In this document: piece by piece, positions 43,287 to 52,433 of the stretch
Position numbering within the stretch: the first letter of the stretch is position 1
Layout of the letters: every line of letters begins with the position of its first letter
NCBI GenBank assembly: GCA_947500135.1
Contig: CANMQX010000002.1
Span: 496,001 to 560,000 of the forward strand
Source: an uncultured Paracoccaceae bacterium
GTDB lineage: Bacteria; Pseudomonadota; Alphaproteobacteria; Rhodobacterales; Rhodobacteraceae
Length of the DNA stretch: 64,000 nt
Reading direction: 5' to 3'
Program-made: the position numbers and the translations under genes
Notes under the pieces: model-generated
What the model was told of the DNA's origin: nothing
Database searches by the model: none
What the model saw: the letters and a program-made list of their open reading frames with translations, nothing else

Positions 43287-43958
43287 ATGATCCCAACCTC
43301 CTTTCCGACCAAAGAAGAAATGGCGCGCCTAACCGCAGGCATGTTGATCGAAATCGGCGCGATTGATTTTAACGCACGCGAACCGTTCACCCATGCCTCC
43401 GGCAAGCAGGCACCGACATATGTGGATTGCCGCAAGCTGATCAGCTTTCCACGCATCCGGGCGACCCTGATGGATTTCATGGCGGTGACCATCATGCGCG
43501 AAGCCGGGTTCGAGGCGTTTGATAATATCGCCGGCGGCGAAACCGCTGGTATCCCGTTTTCGGCCATGGTCGCCGAACGGCTGGCGCTGCCCATGACATA
43601 TGTGCGCAAGAAACCAAAGGGTTACGGGCGCAACGCACGGATCGAAGGGGTGATGACCGAAGGTCAGCGGGTGCTGCTGGTCGAGGATTTGACAACAGAT
43701 GGTGGATCGAAACTCAGCTTTGTGGATGCGATCCGCGATACCGGGGCCACCTGCAACGCGACCGCAGTCATCTTTTACTATGGCATCTTTGAAGGGGTCG
43801 AAAAAACGCTGTCAGATCACGGGGTGCAACTCATCCATCTTTGCACATGGTGGGATGTTCTGGCTGAGGCGAAGGCGCGCAGCGCCTATGACGCGGAAAC
43901 ACTAGCTGCGGTTGAAAGCTATCTCAAAGCGCCGGATAGCTGGTCACCGGCGGCTTAG
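43287..43958 (+). CDS. pyrE: Orotate phosphoribosyltransferase
   Basis: Adds PRPP-derived ribose-5-phosphate to orotate. The 223-aa protein has the PRPP loop [13 protein letters not shown], the substrate loop [17 protein letters not shown] and [16 protein letters not shown]. The C-terminal extension ([29 protein letters not shown]) is typical of the alphaproteobacterial form. The start is the ATG at 43287. The last 35 bp overlap the convergent histidine kinase gene, so the two are likely to interfere unless differently expressed. Confidence 0.95.
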   Translation: MIPTSFPTKEEMARLTAGMLIEIGAIDFNAREPFTHASGKQAPTYVDCRKLISFPRIRATLMDFMAVTIMREAGFEAFDNIAGGETAGIPFSAMVAERLALPMTYVRKKPKGYGRNARIEGVMTEGQRVLLVEDLTTDGGSKLSFVDAIRDTGATCNATAVIFYYGIFEGVEKTLSDHGVQLIHLCTWWDVLAEAKARSAYDAETLAAVESYLKAPDSWSPAA

Positions 43959-44988
43959 GGTCCCGACCCATTGGGAAACGGATTTCAAATCTGATCCCTT
44001 CGGGGCGCTGATCAAATGTCGCCTCGCCAAGTAGCTCGGCAGGCATGATCTGGCGTAACAACAAACTGCCAAAACCGGCTGACAAGGATGCGGGGCTCTC
44101 GATTGGGCGCGGCAATGTCTCTTCCCAGATCAGGTGCGCAGTGCCATCGCGGACCTGGCTGCGCACCGACACCTGCCCGCCGCCGGGACCAAGCGCACCA
44201 TATTTGACCGCATTGGTCAAAAGCTCATGCACTGCCATGGTGACAATCAGAACACTATCGGCATCAACGGTGGCGGGATCGCCGGACAGGTGTAGCCTGT
44301 CATTGGACCCATCCAGAAAACCAGTGGCCTCCTGTCGGATGATCTGATGCAGGTCGACCGTGCTCCAGTCATTGCTGCGCAGCAATTCATGCGAATTGGC
44401 CAGCGAACGTAGCCGGTCTTCGATGGTACGGACATAACTGGCAATATCCGTCGCCGTGCGGCCCGACATTTTTACAACAGCGATGATTGTGGTCAGCGTG
44501 TTTTTGACCCGATGCTCTAACTCGCGCATCAATAGCTTGGTGCGCTCTTCTGACGACCTTCGGTCAGTCACGTCCTGAACAGTACCCACCAGACGCACCG
44601 CCCGACCATCAACAAAATGGCAGTCCGCTATGGCATGAATCCAGCGCATGGGTTTGCCATCACGGGGCAACAGCCTGTATTCCATATCCATATGGCCGTC
44701 ACCATCAGGGTTGATGGCCCTTGCGGTCTGGTCGTCATGCAATGCGCGATCATCAGGATGCACTTGCGCAATCACGGTCTCATATGTGATCTCTTCGCCG
44801 GCTGGCACACCCCATAATTCGCGGATGCGTTCATCCCAAAAGGCGCGGCCGGTTTGTGGTTCAAATTCGAAAACGCCGATCTGTGCAGCCTCAAGCGCCA
44901 CGGCAATCCGGCGTTCTTCGGCATTTGGCATCCTCAGGATATGCTGCCGACGAGGGCTTATTTGCCCGGCTTGTTCTATACGTCCCAC
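43924..44988 (-). CDS. PAS HWE/HisKA_2-family sensor histidine kinase (GTG start)
   Basis: A 354-aa cytoplasmic kinase. One PAS domain (about residues 25-145, [22 protein letters not shown]) and a PAC end ([12 protein letters not shown]) are followed by the HWE-type phosphorylation helix [19 protein letters not shown] and an ATPase domain with [13 protein letters not shown]. The GTG at 44988 has AAGGA eight bases upstream and is preferred over the ATG at 44931. No cognate regulator is adjacent. It overlaps pyrE by 35 bp at the 3' ends. Confidence 0.88.
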   Translation of the reverse strand: MGRIEQAGQISPRRQHILRMPNAEERRIAVALEAAQIGVFEFEPQTGRAFWDERIRELWGVPAGEEITYETVIAQVHPDDRALHDDQTARAINPDGDGHMDMEYRLLPRDGKPMRWIHAIADCHFVDGRAVRLVGTVQDVTDRRSSEERTKLLMRELEHRVKNTLTTIIAVVKMSGRTATDIASYVRTIEDRLRSLANSHELLRSNDWSTVDLHQIIRQEATGFLDGSNDRLHLSGDPATVDADSVLIVTMAVHELLTNAVKYGALGPGGGQVSVRSQVRDGTAHLIWEETLPRPIESPASLSAGFGSLLLRQIMPAELLGEATFDQRPEGIRFEIRFPMGRDPKPPVTSYPAL

Positions 44989-45364
44989 GCGTCATTCCTT
45001 GGTTTCACGCGATAAAATGACCACAACCACAGTTTGAAATTAGCTTAATCTATTCGCCGCAGGTTAAGACGCGGCCACCCGCCCGGTCAACCGGTTTGCA
45101 GTGTTTGATCAATCAAAGAAACAGCATTCACACGGCGCCACGGCAAAAAAACTTCCCCACAGGGCTGTGCAAAACCCGGGTTACGAATCAATGACGGCCC
45201 ACCGATGTTGCGGTTTTACGGCCACCGACCACAATTTGTTGTAGGCGAGACTGGCCTCAGGATGTATCAACAGGGTTATCCCGCCAACGCTCCACAGGCA
45301 TATCCAGATGGCCGGGCGCGGGCAAAACCTGTTAGGACGCAGGCCAACACGGGGTGAGCAGAAC
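44989..45364. other. 376-bp divergent intergenic region, HWE kinase / dnaB
   Basis: No gene is seen here. It must hold promoters for both neighbours. A few DnaA-box-like strings occur (TTCCCCACA, TTATCCC, CTCCACAGG) but none is a good match to TTATNCACA, so I do not call an origin. No tRNA, riboswitch or repeat was recognised. Confidence 0.5.
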
Positions 45365-46852
45365 ATGAACGAAATAGCAGCTTTCAATGCAACCGGGGTC
45401 GAAACGACCTCTGCCGATACCATGCCGCATTCGATCGAGGCCGAGCAGCAATTGCTTGGTGCGATCCTGACCAATAACGACGTCTTTGACAGGGTTGCCG
45501 CGATCATCGGGCCAAAACATTTCTATGATCCCGTCCATGCGCGCATTTTTGAAACCGCTTCAACCCGGATCAGCCGCAACATGCTGGCCAGCCCGGTGAC
45601 GCTCAAGTCATTCATGGAGGATGATGAAGGGCTCAAGGAATTGGGCGGCCCACCCTATCTGGCCCGGCTCGCCGGTGCCGCGATCTCGGCCTTTGCGGCA
45701 CGCGACTATGCGCAAATGATCTATGATCTGGCGACACGGCGCGAACTGATCCAGCTGGGCAAGGATATTGCCGACAAAGCAGGCAAAGTTGACGTCGAAA
45801 GCGAACCCAAGGAACAGATTGTCGAGGCCGAACAGGCGCTTTATGCCCTGGCCGAACAAGGCAGCACCGAACAGGGTTTCCAATCCTTCCTTGCCGCCGT
45901 GACCGAGGCGGTGAATGTCGCCAACAGCGCCTATCAACGCGAGGGTGGGCTTGCGGGGCTGTCCACCGGCCTGACTGATCTGGATGGCAAACTGGGCGGG
46001 CTGCACAAATCCGACTTGCTGATCCTCGCCGGGCGCCCTTCCATGGGGAAAACATCGCTGGCCACCAACGTGGCCTTCAACATCGCCAAGGCCTATCGCA
46101 AGGGCCAGCTTTCGGATGGATCAACCGGGGCCGTTGACGGTGGGGTCGTTGGGTTCTTTTCGTTGGAGATGAGCGCCGAACAGCTGGCCGCGCGTATCCT
46201 CGCCGAAGCCTCGGAAATTTCATCACATAAAATCCGACAAGGCGACATGACCGAAGGTGAATTCCGTCGTTTCGTCGAAGCCGCCAAGGAGCTGGAGGCC
46301 TGCCCGCTTTACATCGATGACACTGCCGCCATCCCGATTGCGCAATTGGCGGCACGGGCACGGCGGCTGAAACGAACCCACGGACTGGACGTGCTGATCG
46401 TGGACTACCTGCAGCTTGTGCGCGGCACCTCCGACAACCGGGTGCAGGAAATCGGCGAAATCTCAATGGGGCTCAAGGCCATCGCCAAAGAACTCAACAT
46501 CCCCGTCATCGCCCTGTCACAGCTATCGCGTCAGGTCGAAAACCGCGACGATAAACGCCCGCAACTATCTGACCTGCGCGAATCCGGGTCAATCGAACAA
46601 GATGCCGATGTGGTAATGTTCGTCTATCGGGGTGAATATTACGTGGAACGCGAAAAGCCCGATGATGACAACATGGAAGGCATCGCCGCCTGGCAGGAAA
46701 AAATGTCGAAGCTACACGGCAAGGCCGAGGTGATTGTTGGCAAACAACGGCACGGCCCCATCGGCACAATCGAACTGGCGTTTACCGCTGAATTCACCCG
46801 GTTCGGCGATCTGGTGAAACCATGGCAACAGGGTGCCGATCAAGAATTTTGA
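45365..46852 (+). CDS. dnaB: Replicative DNA helicase DnaB
   Basis: The hexameric 5'-3' helicase of the replication fork. The 495-aa protein has the N-terminal DnaB_N domain (PHSIEAEQQLLGAILTNNDVFDRVA) and a RecA-like domain with Walker A LAGRPSMGKTSLATNVA, GFFSLEMSAEQLAARI, Walker B VLIVDYLQLV, LSQLSRQVENR and the C-terminal RHGPIGTIELAF. There is no intein. The ATG at 45365 follows GGGGTGAGCA. The stop overlaps the following gene (TGATG). Confidence 0.97.
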   Translation: MNEIAAFNATGVETTSADTMPHSIEAEQQLLGAILTNNDVFDRVAAIIGPKHFYDPVHARIFETASTRISRNMLASPVTLKSFMEDDEGLKELGGPPYLARLAGAAISAFAARDYAQMIYDLATRRELIQLGKDIADKAGKVDVESEPKEQIVEAEQALYALAEQGSTEQGFQSFLAAVTEAVNVANSAYQREGGLAGLSTGLTDLDGKLGGLHKSDLLILAGRPSMGKTSLATNVAFNIAKAYRKGQLSDGSTGAVDGGVVGFFSLEMSAEQLAARILAEASEISSHKIRQGDMTEGEFRRFVEAAKELEACPLYIDDTAAIPIAQLAARARRLKRTHGLDVLIVDYLQLVRGTSDNRVQEIGEISMGLKAIAKELNIPVIALSQLSRQVENRDDKRPQLSDLRESGSIEQDADVVMFVYRGEYYVEREKPDDDNMEGIAAWQEKMSKLHGKAEVIVGKQRHGPIGTIELAFTAEFTRFGDLVKPWQQGADQEF

Positions 46853-47901
46853 TGCAGCGTCGCCATTTTCTCGGCGCGCTGGGAGCAAGCACCGCCATGC
46901 CCGTTCGCGCCCTGCCAACCGGTTACAGCGTCCCGCCCGAAGAAAACCGCCACCAGCGAACCTTCATGCAATGGCCGGTCAGTCGGGTGGTCCACCCTGA
47001 TCCGGTGTTTCTGGACATGACGCAGGACACGATCGCCGACATTGCCAACAGTATCGTTGATTTTGAACCGGCAACGATGCTGGCGCACCCCGGTGACCAT
47101 GCGCGCGCCAGACGCAAACTGTCAGAAGCGGTTGAGCTTTGGGATATCCCGACCGAGGATCTGTGGTGCCGCGACGCCGGACCGATCTTTGTTAAAGGTC
47201 CCAACGGATTGGCAATCAGCCATATCCAGTTCAACGGCTGGGGCGAAAAACAGGTCAACACCCGCGACAGCCAGATCGCAGCTCGGGTCGCCGAACGGCT
47301 TGGCCTGCCGCTGATCCCCACCGGGCTGAAAGGTGAGGCAGGCGGCGTCGAACAGGACGGGCACGGGCTGCTGATGGCACATGAAAGCTCCTGGGTGAAC
47401 GACAACCGCAACCCCGGCCTCAGCCGGGCCGCGATCGAAACCCGGCTTCTAGATGCCTATGGGGCCAAACGGATGATCTGGGCACCGGGGGTCTGGGGTG
47501 AAGACATTACCGATTACCACATCGACAGCCTGGCGCGGTTCACCGGACCAGGGCGAGTCTTGATCAACCTGCCCGACAATCCCGACATGGATGACCCTTT
47601 CCACCGGGCCGCTTTTGAAACGTATGATATCCTCGTGGATGCAGGTCTCGATCTCGACGTCATCGCTGAACCCAGTCAGCGGCGGGTGAAATCCTTCGAT
47701 TTCGTTGCAAGCTACGCCAATTACTACGTCTGCAACGGGGCCGTCATCGCGGCACAGTTTGGTGACCGGGCAACCGATGCCGCCGCAAAGACCGCACTCG
47801 CCCGCCATTATCCCGATCGCGAAATTATCACGCTCAACATGGACCCTTTGGGCGAACTTGGCGGCGGCATTCATTGCGCGACCCAGCAAATGCCCGCCTG
47901 A
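46852..47901 (+). CDS. Agmatine deiminase/peptidyl-arginine deiminase family protein with Tat-like signal
   Basis: A 349-aa guanidine-modifying enzyme (PAD_porph/AguA fold). The N-terminus MQRRHFLGALGAST is a twin-arginine-type signal, suggesting export of the folded enzyme. Catalytic motifs are DLWCRDAGPIF, EDITDYHIDSLARF (His/Asp) and the C-terminal nucleophile Cys in GGGIHCATQQ. AguA makes N-carbamoyl-putrescine from agmatine in polyamine metabolism; the actual substrate here is unproven. Translation is coupled to dnaB (TGATG), an unusual partner. Confidence 0.87.
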   Translation: MQRRHFLGALGASTAMPVRALPTGYSVPPEENRHQRTFMQWPVSRVVHPDPVFLDMTQDTIADIANSIVDFEPATMLAHPGDHARARRKLSEAVELWDIPTEDLWCRDAGPIFVKGPNGLAISHIQFNGWGEKQVNTRDSQIAARVAERLGLPLIPTGLKGEAGGVEQDGHGLLMAHESSWVNDNRNPGLSRAAIETRLLDAYGAKRMIWAPGVWGEDITDYHIDSLARFTGPGRVLINLPDNPDMDDPFHRAAFETYDILVDAGLDLDVIAEPSQRRVKSFDFVASYANYYVCNGAVIAAQFGDRATDAAAKTALARHYPDREIITLNMDPLGELGGGIHCATQQMPA

Positions 47902-47918
47902 CAAAAACACAAAACTGC

Positions 47919-47949
47919 TTGACCTAGAGTCACTCCAATAGGCTAACTC
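47919..47949 (+). promoter_or_regulatory. MerR-type promoter/operator with long spacer
   Basis: TTGACC, a 19-bp spacer containing the dyad GAGT-c-ACTC, then TAACTC. The overlong spacer with a centred dyad is the classical MerR-activated promoter architecture. It lies just upstream of the merR-like gene. Confidence 0.65.
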
Positions 47950-47971
47950 AATCGCCATCGGAGGAACTCAC

Positions 47972-48349
47972 ATGCGAATCAACGAAGCCGCAAGCCATTC
48001 CGGACTAAGCCATGACACGATCCGGTTTTACGAAAAATCGGGGATGCTGCCATCGATCCGGCGCGATGCGCGGGGTTGGCGGATTTTCAGCACCGATGAC
48101 GTCAATTGGCTGACCACGCTCGAACGGCTGCGGGTGACGGGCATGCCGCTTGACGATGTCAAACGCTTCGCCAAATCCGCCCATGCAGCCGACAGCGACA
48201 GCCCCGGCCAACAGGCGGTCCGGCTGGCGCTGCTCGAAGCACATGCGCAAACACTGGCAGAGCGGCGTGCAGAGCTTGACGCATGCGAGGCCTACCTCCG
48301 GCATAAAATCCAGATCTATCGTAAAAGAAAGGATGCCTCAGATGGCTGA
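47972..48349 (+). CDS. MerR-family regulator
   Basis: A 125-aa activator. The HTH INEAASHSGLSHDTIRFYEKSGMLPSIRR is followed by the wing GWRIFSTDDVNWLTTLERLR and a coiled-coil dimerisation helix. The effector region is short and lacks Cys ligands, so a metal sensor is unlikely. It is autogenously placed behind a MerR-type promoter and followed, with an 8-bp overlap, by an aldo/keto reductase, which suggests a redox or carbonyl stress circuit (inference). Confidence 0.9.
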   Translation: MRINEAASHSGLSHDTIRFYEKSGMLPSIRRDARGWRIFSTDDVNWLTTLERLRVTGMPLDDVKRFAKSAHAADSDSPGQQAVRLALLEAHAQTLAERRAELDACEAYLRHKIQIYRKRKDASDG

Positions 48350-49316
48350 TTTCAATACCACTTTTCAAAAACCCACGCTCGGCCTTGGTTGCTGGGCCAT
48401 TAGCGGACCATTTTTCATGGACGGACGCGCTGTCGGCTGGGGTGAGATTGATGATACCGTCTCGCGCGCGGCCATCGCCAGCGCACTCGACCACGGCATC
48501 ATGCATTTCGACACCGCCCAGGCCTATGGCTGCGGGCATTCCGAAACCGTGTTGGGCGACGCGCTTAAACACCATCCCGACGTCGCCATCACCACCAAGA
48601 TCGGCCTCGAAATCAATACCGAAACCAAACAACTGGTCGGGCCGATCACCGACCCGGAGGTCATACGCCAAAGCATCGATGCCTCGCGCAAACGGCTGGG
48701 GCGCGACCGGATCGAACTAGTGCTTCATCACAACAATGAACTGCCCATCGCCGAGGCGAGACCAACGTTCGACATGCTTGCCAAGCTGTATGATCAGGGG
48801 GTCATCGGGGCCTATGGATGGTCAACAGACATCCCCGAAAGCGCCCGCGCCTTTGCCGATCATCCAGGTTTCACGACCATCGAACACGCGATGAACGTTC
48901 TGAAACCCGCAGAGCAAATTGTGCCCGTCATCGAAGACGCAAACCTGCTATCGCTGATCCGCTCCCCTCTCGCAATGGGGGTCCTTGGTGGCAAATACGA
49001 TGCAAACACGCAGTTCAGCAAGGATGAGATACGCGGCAATAACCCCGGATGGCAGGATTACTTCAAAGACGGGAAAATCACTGATGCCTATCTCAGCCAA
49101 CTTGATGCTGTGCGCGAAACGTTACAGTCAGGTGGGCGGACGCTGGCGCAAGGCGCGCTCGCTTGGCTTTGGGCGCGCACGCCCAATGCGATGCCGATCC
49201 CCGGTTTCCGAACGCCTGAACAGGTCACAGATCTTTGTGGCGCGCTGAACCATAGGCCGCTGACACAGGCGCAAATGGACGAGATCGAAACCATCCTCGA
49301 CAGGCCCAATGTCTGA
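48342..49316 (+). CDS. Aldo/keto reductase
   Basis: A 324-aa NADPH-dependent TIM-barrel oxidoreductase. The catalytic tetrad is recognisable: Asp and Tyr in FDTAQAYGCGHSE, Lys in ITTKIGLE and His in LVLHHNNE. The C-terminal cofactor region (PIPGFRTPEQVTDL) is of the YajO/Tas-like type. The track start at 48150 is wrong because of the MerR overlap; the ATG at 48342 is used. The likely role is reduction of toxic carbonyls under the MerR regulator. Confidence 0.92.
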   Translation: MADFNTTFQKPTLGLGCWAISGPFFMDGRAVGWGEIDDTVSRAAIASALDHGIMHFDTAQAYGCGHSETVLGDALKHHPDVAITTKIGLEINTETKQLVGPITDPEVIRQSIDASRKRLGRDRIELVLHHNNELPIAEARPTFDMLAKLYDQGVIGAYGWSTDIPESARAFADHPGFTTIEHAMNVLKPAEQIVPVIEDANLLSLIRSPLAMGVLGGKYDANTQFSKDEIRGNNPGWQDYFKDGKITDAYLSQLDAVRETLQSGGRTLAQGALAWLWARTPNAMPIPGFRTPEQVTDLCGALNHRPLTQAQMDEIETILDRPNV

Positions 49317-49331
49317 CACAGACATTGGCGT

Positions 49332-49379
49332 CAAATCCTCGATGAGGATTTGCAGGCAGACTTTCGGTGAAAGTCTGCC
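49332..49379. repeat. Twin-hairpin element, copy B
   Basis: CAAATCCTC-gat-GAGGATTTG (49332-49352) and GGCAGACTTTC-ggt-GAAAGTCTGCC (49355-49379) are adjacent perfect inverted repeats between convergent genes. The reverse complement has the same order and similar stems as the element at 25817-25862. It could act as a bidirectional terminator. Confidence 0.65.
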
Positions 49380-50531
49380 CTACTCCGCCGGTTCGTTCTT
49401 CTTGGGCTTCAGGAACGGATACACAAACTGCCGCCAATAGCCGCGCGGCACAGTATCGCCCACGACGCCGTAATCCTCCGGCCATTTATCTTCGGGCAGA
49501 TGATGGGTGCCGAACAACCAGTCATAGATCGGAAAATGCGAGGCATAGTTGATGTCAATCGCCTCGCGGTCCGACCCGTGATGCCAGTGATGAAACCGGG
49601 GTGTCACCAGAAACCGTTCAACAAAGCCCAGCTTCCAGCCGATATTGGCATGGATAAAACTGGAATAGAAATAGACGATCAGCAGATAGCCCTGAATGGC
49701 CGCCGGGTCGAACCCCAAGGTAAACATCGGCACGGCGGTCAGGCTGCGCAACACGGCGATCTCCATGAAATGCATCCGGGCGCCCGCCAACCAATCCATC
49801 TTTTTGGTGGAATGATGGATTGCATGAAACCGCCACAGCACCGGAAATGTATGAAATGCCCGATGCACCCAATATTGCACAAAATCCGTGGCCATCATGA
49901 TAATCACGACCTGCAACCAGAATGGCAGATTGACGATGTAGATGCGCACATCATCCAATGGAACCTGCGCATTCACGTAGTTCGACGGGGCTAGCGTGAT
50001 AAAGCCAAGGATTTGCACCAGCATGGAACTGACAAGGTAATAAAACATATCCTCCTGCCATTCCTCGCGGAACACAGTCTGTTCGCCCCGGGCCGGAAAG
50101 AACCGTTCCAGCGGAACAAACAGAAAACCGACAATCAGCACGTTAATGATGAAATAGTCGAGACCAAAGTAGAAGGCTTGCGGGGCATCACCGGCGATCT
50201 GCGGCTGGGTCGTGGCCATCAGGGATGCGACCACAGAAATCGCCAGCGCCGTCCAACCCAGCGATTTGCGCGCACTCAGGATCAGGCTGAGAAGCGACAG
50301 CGCATAACCGGCTAACAGAGTGAACCGCAAAAACGCAGTTACAACGCCGCTATCCTGAATAAACGCAATCTCGGGGTAAGAAAGGGTCTCGGGAAACCAG
50401 CGCAACAGGACGATCAGCAACCCCGCAATCGACGCCAACAGCGCCAAGGCACCCGACAGCCAACCACTGCCAAGGGGGCGTTCGCCACGGGGGGTTTCCA
50501 GCTGTGTGATAACTTTTTTCAGAATACGCAA
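49380..50531 (-). CDS. Sterol desaturase/fatty acid hydroxylase family membrane protein
   Basis: A 383-aa integral membrane di-iron enzyme. After about four N-terminal helices, the histidine cluster HRAFHTFPVLWRFHAIHHSTKKMDW and the C-terminal FHHWHHGSDREAID provide the eight-His di-iron site. Such enzymes hydroxylate or desaturate lipids (carotenoids, ornithine lipids, sterols); the substrate is unknown. The N-terminal membrane extension of about 130 residues is longer than in minimal members. It is divergent from alr across a region containing the 35-bp element. Confidence 0.88.
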   Translation of the reverse strand: MRILKKVITQLETPRGERPLGSGWLSGALALLASIAGLLIVLLRWFPETLSYPEIAFIQDSGVVTAFLRFTLLAGYALSLLSLILSARKSLGWTALAISVVASLMATTQPQIAGDAPQAFYFGLDYFIINVLIVGFLFVPLERFFPARGEQTVFREEWQEDMFYYLVSSMLVQILGFITLAPSNYVNAQVPLDDVRIYIVNLPFWLQVVIIMMATDFVQYWVHRAFHTFPVLWRFHAIHHSTKKMDWLAGARMHFMEIAVLRSLTAVPMFTLGFDPAAIQGYLLIVYFYSSFIHANIGWKLGFVERFLVTPRFHHWHHGSDREAIDINYASHFPIYDWLFGTHHLPEDKWPEDYGVVGDTVPRGYWRQFVYPFLKPKKNEPAE

Positions 50532-50650
50532 AGCGACCTCCGGACTGTTTAGCGTTGTCTAACAGCACAATGCGGGCGACAAAATGGCATAAGTTAACCC
50601 TATAGCACCGCGCGCTGTGTTTATCGGGGGATTCGCGCAATCGGTGCCAT

Positions 50651-50685
50651 ACGCTTTGCCGACGTGTCGCCGACGCTTTGCAGAC
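50651..50685 (+). repeat. 35-bp intergenic element, copy 2
   Basis: 32 of 35 bases match 7146-7180 in the same orientation. It lies between the desaturase and alr promoters. Several TTAACC sites (50592, 50712, 50769) also occur in this region. Confidence 0.6.
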
Positions 50686-50812
50686 CGAACAAAAACCAGC
50701 AAAACAAAGAAATTAACCTCGTGCGGGTATCGAACCCCATGCGGCATGCTTCAAACAGCGCGCGTGCCGTTAACCTCTTGCCGCCCGCCACGCCCCCTGC
50801 CAAAAGGACGGC

Positions 50813-51850
50813 ATGGGAACCGGACGCCTGACAATCGATCTTGACGCCGTCGTCGCCAACTGGCGCGCGCTTGACGGCATGACAGCTTGCAAAACCGCCG
50901 CTGTGGTCAAGGCAGACGGCTATGGTCTGGGGGCCGCGAATGTGGCCAAGGCCCTGTTCAAGGCAGGGGTCCGTCAGTTCTTTGTCGCCGTCGCCGAAGA
51001 GGCCGTGCCAATCCGTGCAGAACTAGGTGAAAAGCCAGATATTTCAGTGTTTTCCGGGCATATGAAAGGCGATACTGACCTGATCCGGGAACTCAATCTA
51101 ACCCCGATGCTAAACTCGGTCGATCAACTGACCCACCATTTCGAAGTGCTGCCCGGCCATCGGTTCGGGGTGCAACTGGACACCGGCATGAACCGGCTGG
51201 GGATGGAATTGCAGGAATGGGCGGCGGTCGCCGAACTGGCCCTTGCCCAACATCCGACATTGGTAATGTCGCATCTGGCTTGCGCCGATGAACCTGACCA
51301 CCCAATGAACCCTTATCAACTTGATAACTTTAAGAAAATGACAGACGGGATCAGTGCGCCCAGATCGCTGGCGGCTACGGGTGGCATCCTACTTGGCCCC
51401 GATTATCACTTCGATCTGACCCGTCCTGGTATCGGGCTTTACGGGGGGATGCCGTTTGAACAAGCGGTCGCCACCATCGAACTGGATCTGCCTGTGATCC
51501 AGGTGCGCGATGTCGCGGCGGGCGAGGTTGTGGGCTACGCCAATTCCTGGCAGGCTGACCGACCCTCAAAAGTGGCCACAGTTTCAGGCGGTTACGCCGA
51601 TGGGATCTTTCGCACCCTGTCAGACAAGGCGACGCTTTATCATGGTCAACAGCCTTGCCCGGTGATCGGACGGGTGTCCATGGACCTGCTGACGGTTGAT
51701 GTCACGGACCTTGGCGACATACCGTCAAAGCTGACCCTGATCGGCCCGCAACAAACCGTGGACGATCTGGCACGTGCCGCAAAAACAATCGGTTACGAGG
51801 TACTGACCCAGCTTGGCGGGCGCTACAATCGCAAAACCTTTGGCAAGTGA
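50813..51850 (+). CDS. alr: Alanine racemase
   Basis: Makes D-alanine for peptidoglycan. The 345-aa PLP enzyme has the Schiff-base Lys in [30 protein letters not shown] and the catalytic Tyr/C-terminal region [14 protein letters not shown], with [15 protein letters not shown] and [10 protein letters not shown]. It is complete, though slightly shorter than the usual 355-370 aa. The start ATG at 50813 has only a weak Shine-Dalgarno (AAAGGACGGC). It is monocistronic. Confidence 0.94.
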   Translation: MGTGRLTIDLDAVVANWRALDGMTACKTAAVVKADGYGLGAANVAKALFKAGVRQFFVAVAEEAVPIRAELGEKPDISVFSGHMKGDTDLIRELNLTPMLNSVDQLTHHFEVLPGHRFGVQLDTGMNRLGMELQEWAAVAELALAQHPTLVMSHLACADEPDHPMNPYQLDNFKKMTDGISAPRSLAATGGILLGPDYHFDLTRPGIGLYGGMPFEQAVATIELDLPVIQVRDVAAGEVVGYANSWQADRPSKVATVSGGYADGIFRTLSDKATLYHGQQPCPVIGRVSMDLLTVDVTDLGDIPSKLTLIGPQQTVDDLARAAKTIGYEVLTQLGGRYNRKTFGK

Positions 51851-51910
51851 TACCCTTGTAATCGCGAAACAGGGTTGCCACGTAACGCTCAGACTTCTTT
51901 AAGGTTTTCC

Positions 51911-52351
51911 ATGTTAAATGTTCTGCGCATCGCCAATCTGTCACTTTTGATCCTGTTTCCAATTGCATGGTTCGCCCCATTGATGCGTGCGGGTCTTCTG
52001 CCGCTTTTCGGGCTCAGCGAAATCAGCGTCATTTCAGGCATGCAAAGCCTTTGGAAAAGTGATGTGGCCTTGGCGCTTTTGGTCACCGCTTTTGCACTTT
52101 TCGCACCCTATCTGAAAACCATCGGCCTCGCACTTGTTCACTTTAACCTGTTGAAAGAAAAAACACTACCTGCGCTGTCTTGGATCGGAAAACTGGCAAT
52201 GGCCGATGTGTTTCTGATCGCACTTTATATCGTCGTGTTCAAAGGCGTGGGCGTGGGCAAAGTCGAAACCGGTTGGGGGCTTTATATGTTCACCGCCTGC
52301 ATTCTCACATCAATCGTGATCTCGGCGCTGACGCCAAGGGCCCAGGCGTAA
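51911..52351 (+). CDS. PqiA-like membrane protein
   Basis: A 146-aa protein with four predicted helices (about residues 5-30, 45-68, 87-110 and 118-140). The pattern LRIANLSLLILFPIAWFAPLMRAG and SEISVISGMQSLWKSDVALALLV matches the paraquat-inducible protein A domain, which works with MCE-type lipid transporters. It is half the size of E. coli PqiA (a single repeat, without zinc fingers). No MCE gene is adjacent. The ATG at 51911 replaces the track start at 51875. Confidence 0.75.
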   Translation: MLNVLRIANLSLLILFPIAWFAPLMRAGLLPLFGLSEISVISGMQSLWKSDVALALLVTAFALFAPYLKTIGLALVHFNLLKEKTLPALSWIGKLAMADVFLIALYIVVFKGVGVGKVETGWGLYMFTACILTSIVISALTPRAQA

Positions 52352-52433
52352 TCCTGATGCGTTAACCAGATTTTTCCCCTTTTTTGGCGGACGGTCTTAC
52401 GGCCCTATCCCGCAAGAAAGTTGGAGAAAAATC

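Noticed and set aside
44989-45364. Possible replication origin or DnaA-box cluster upstream of dnaB
   Set aside because: No match to TTATNCACA and no gidA, dnaA or parAB nearby; the strings are chance-level.
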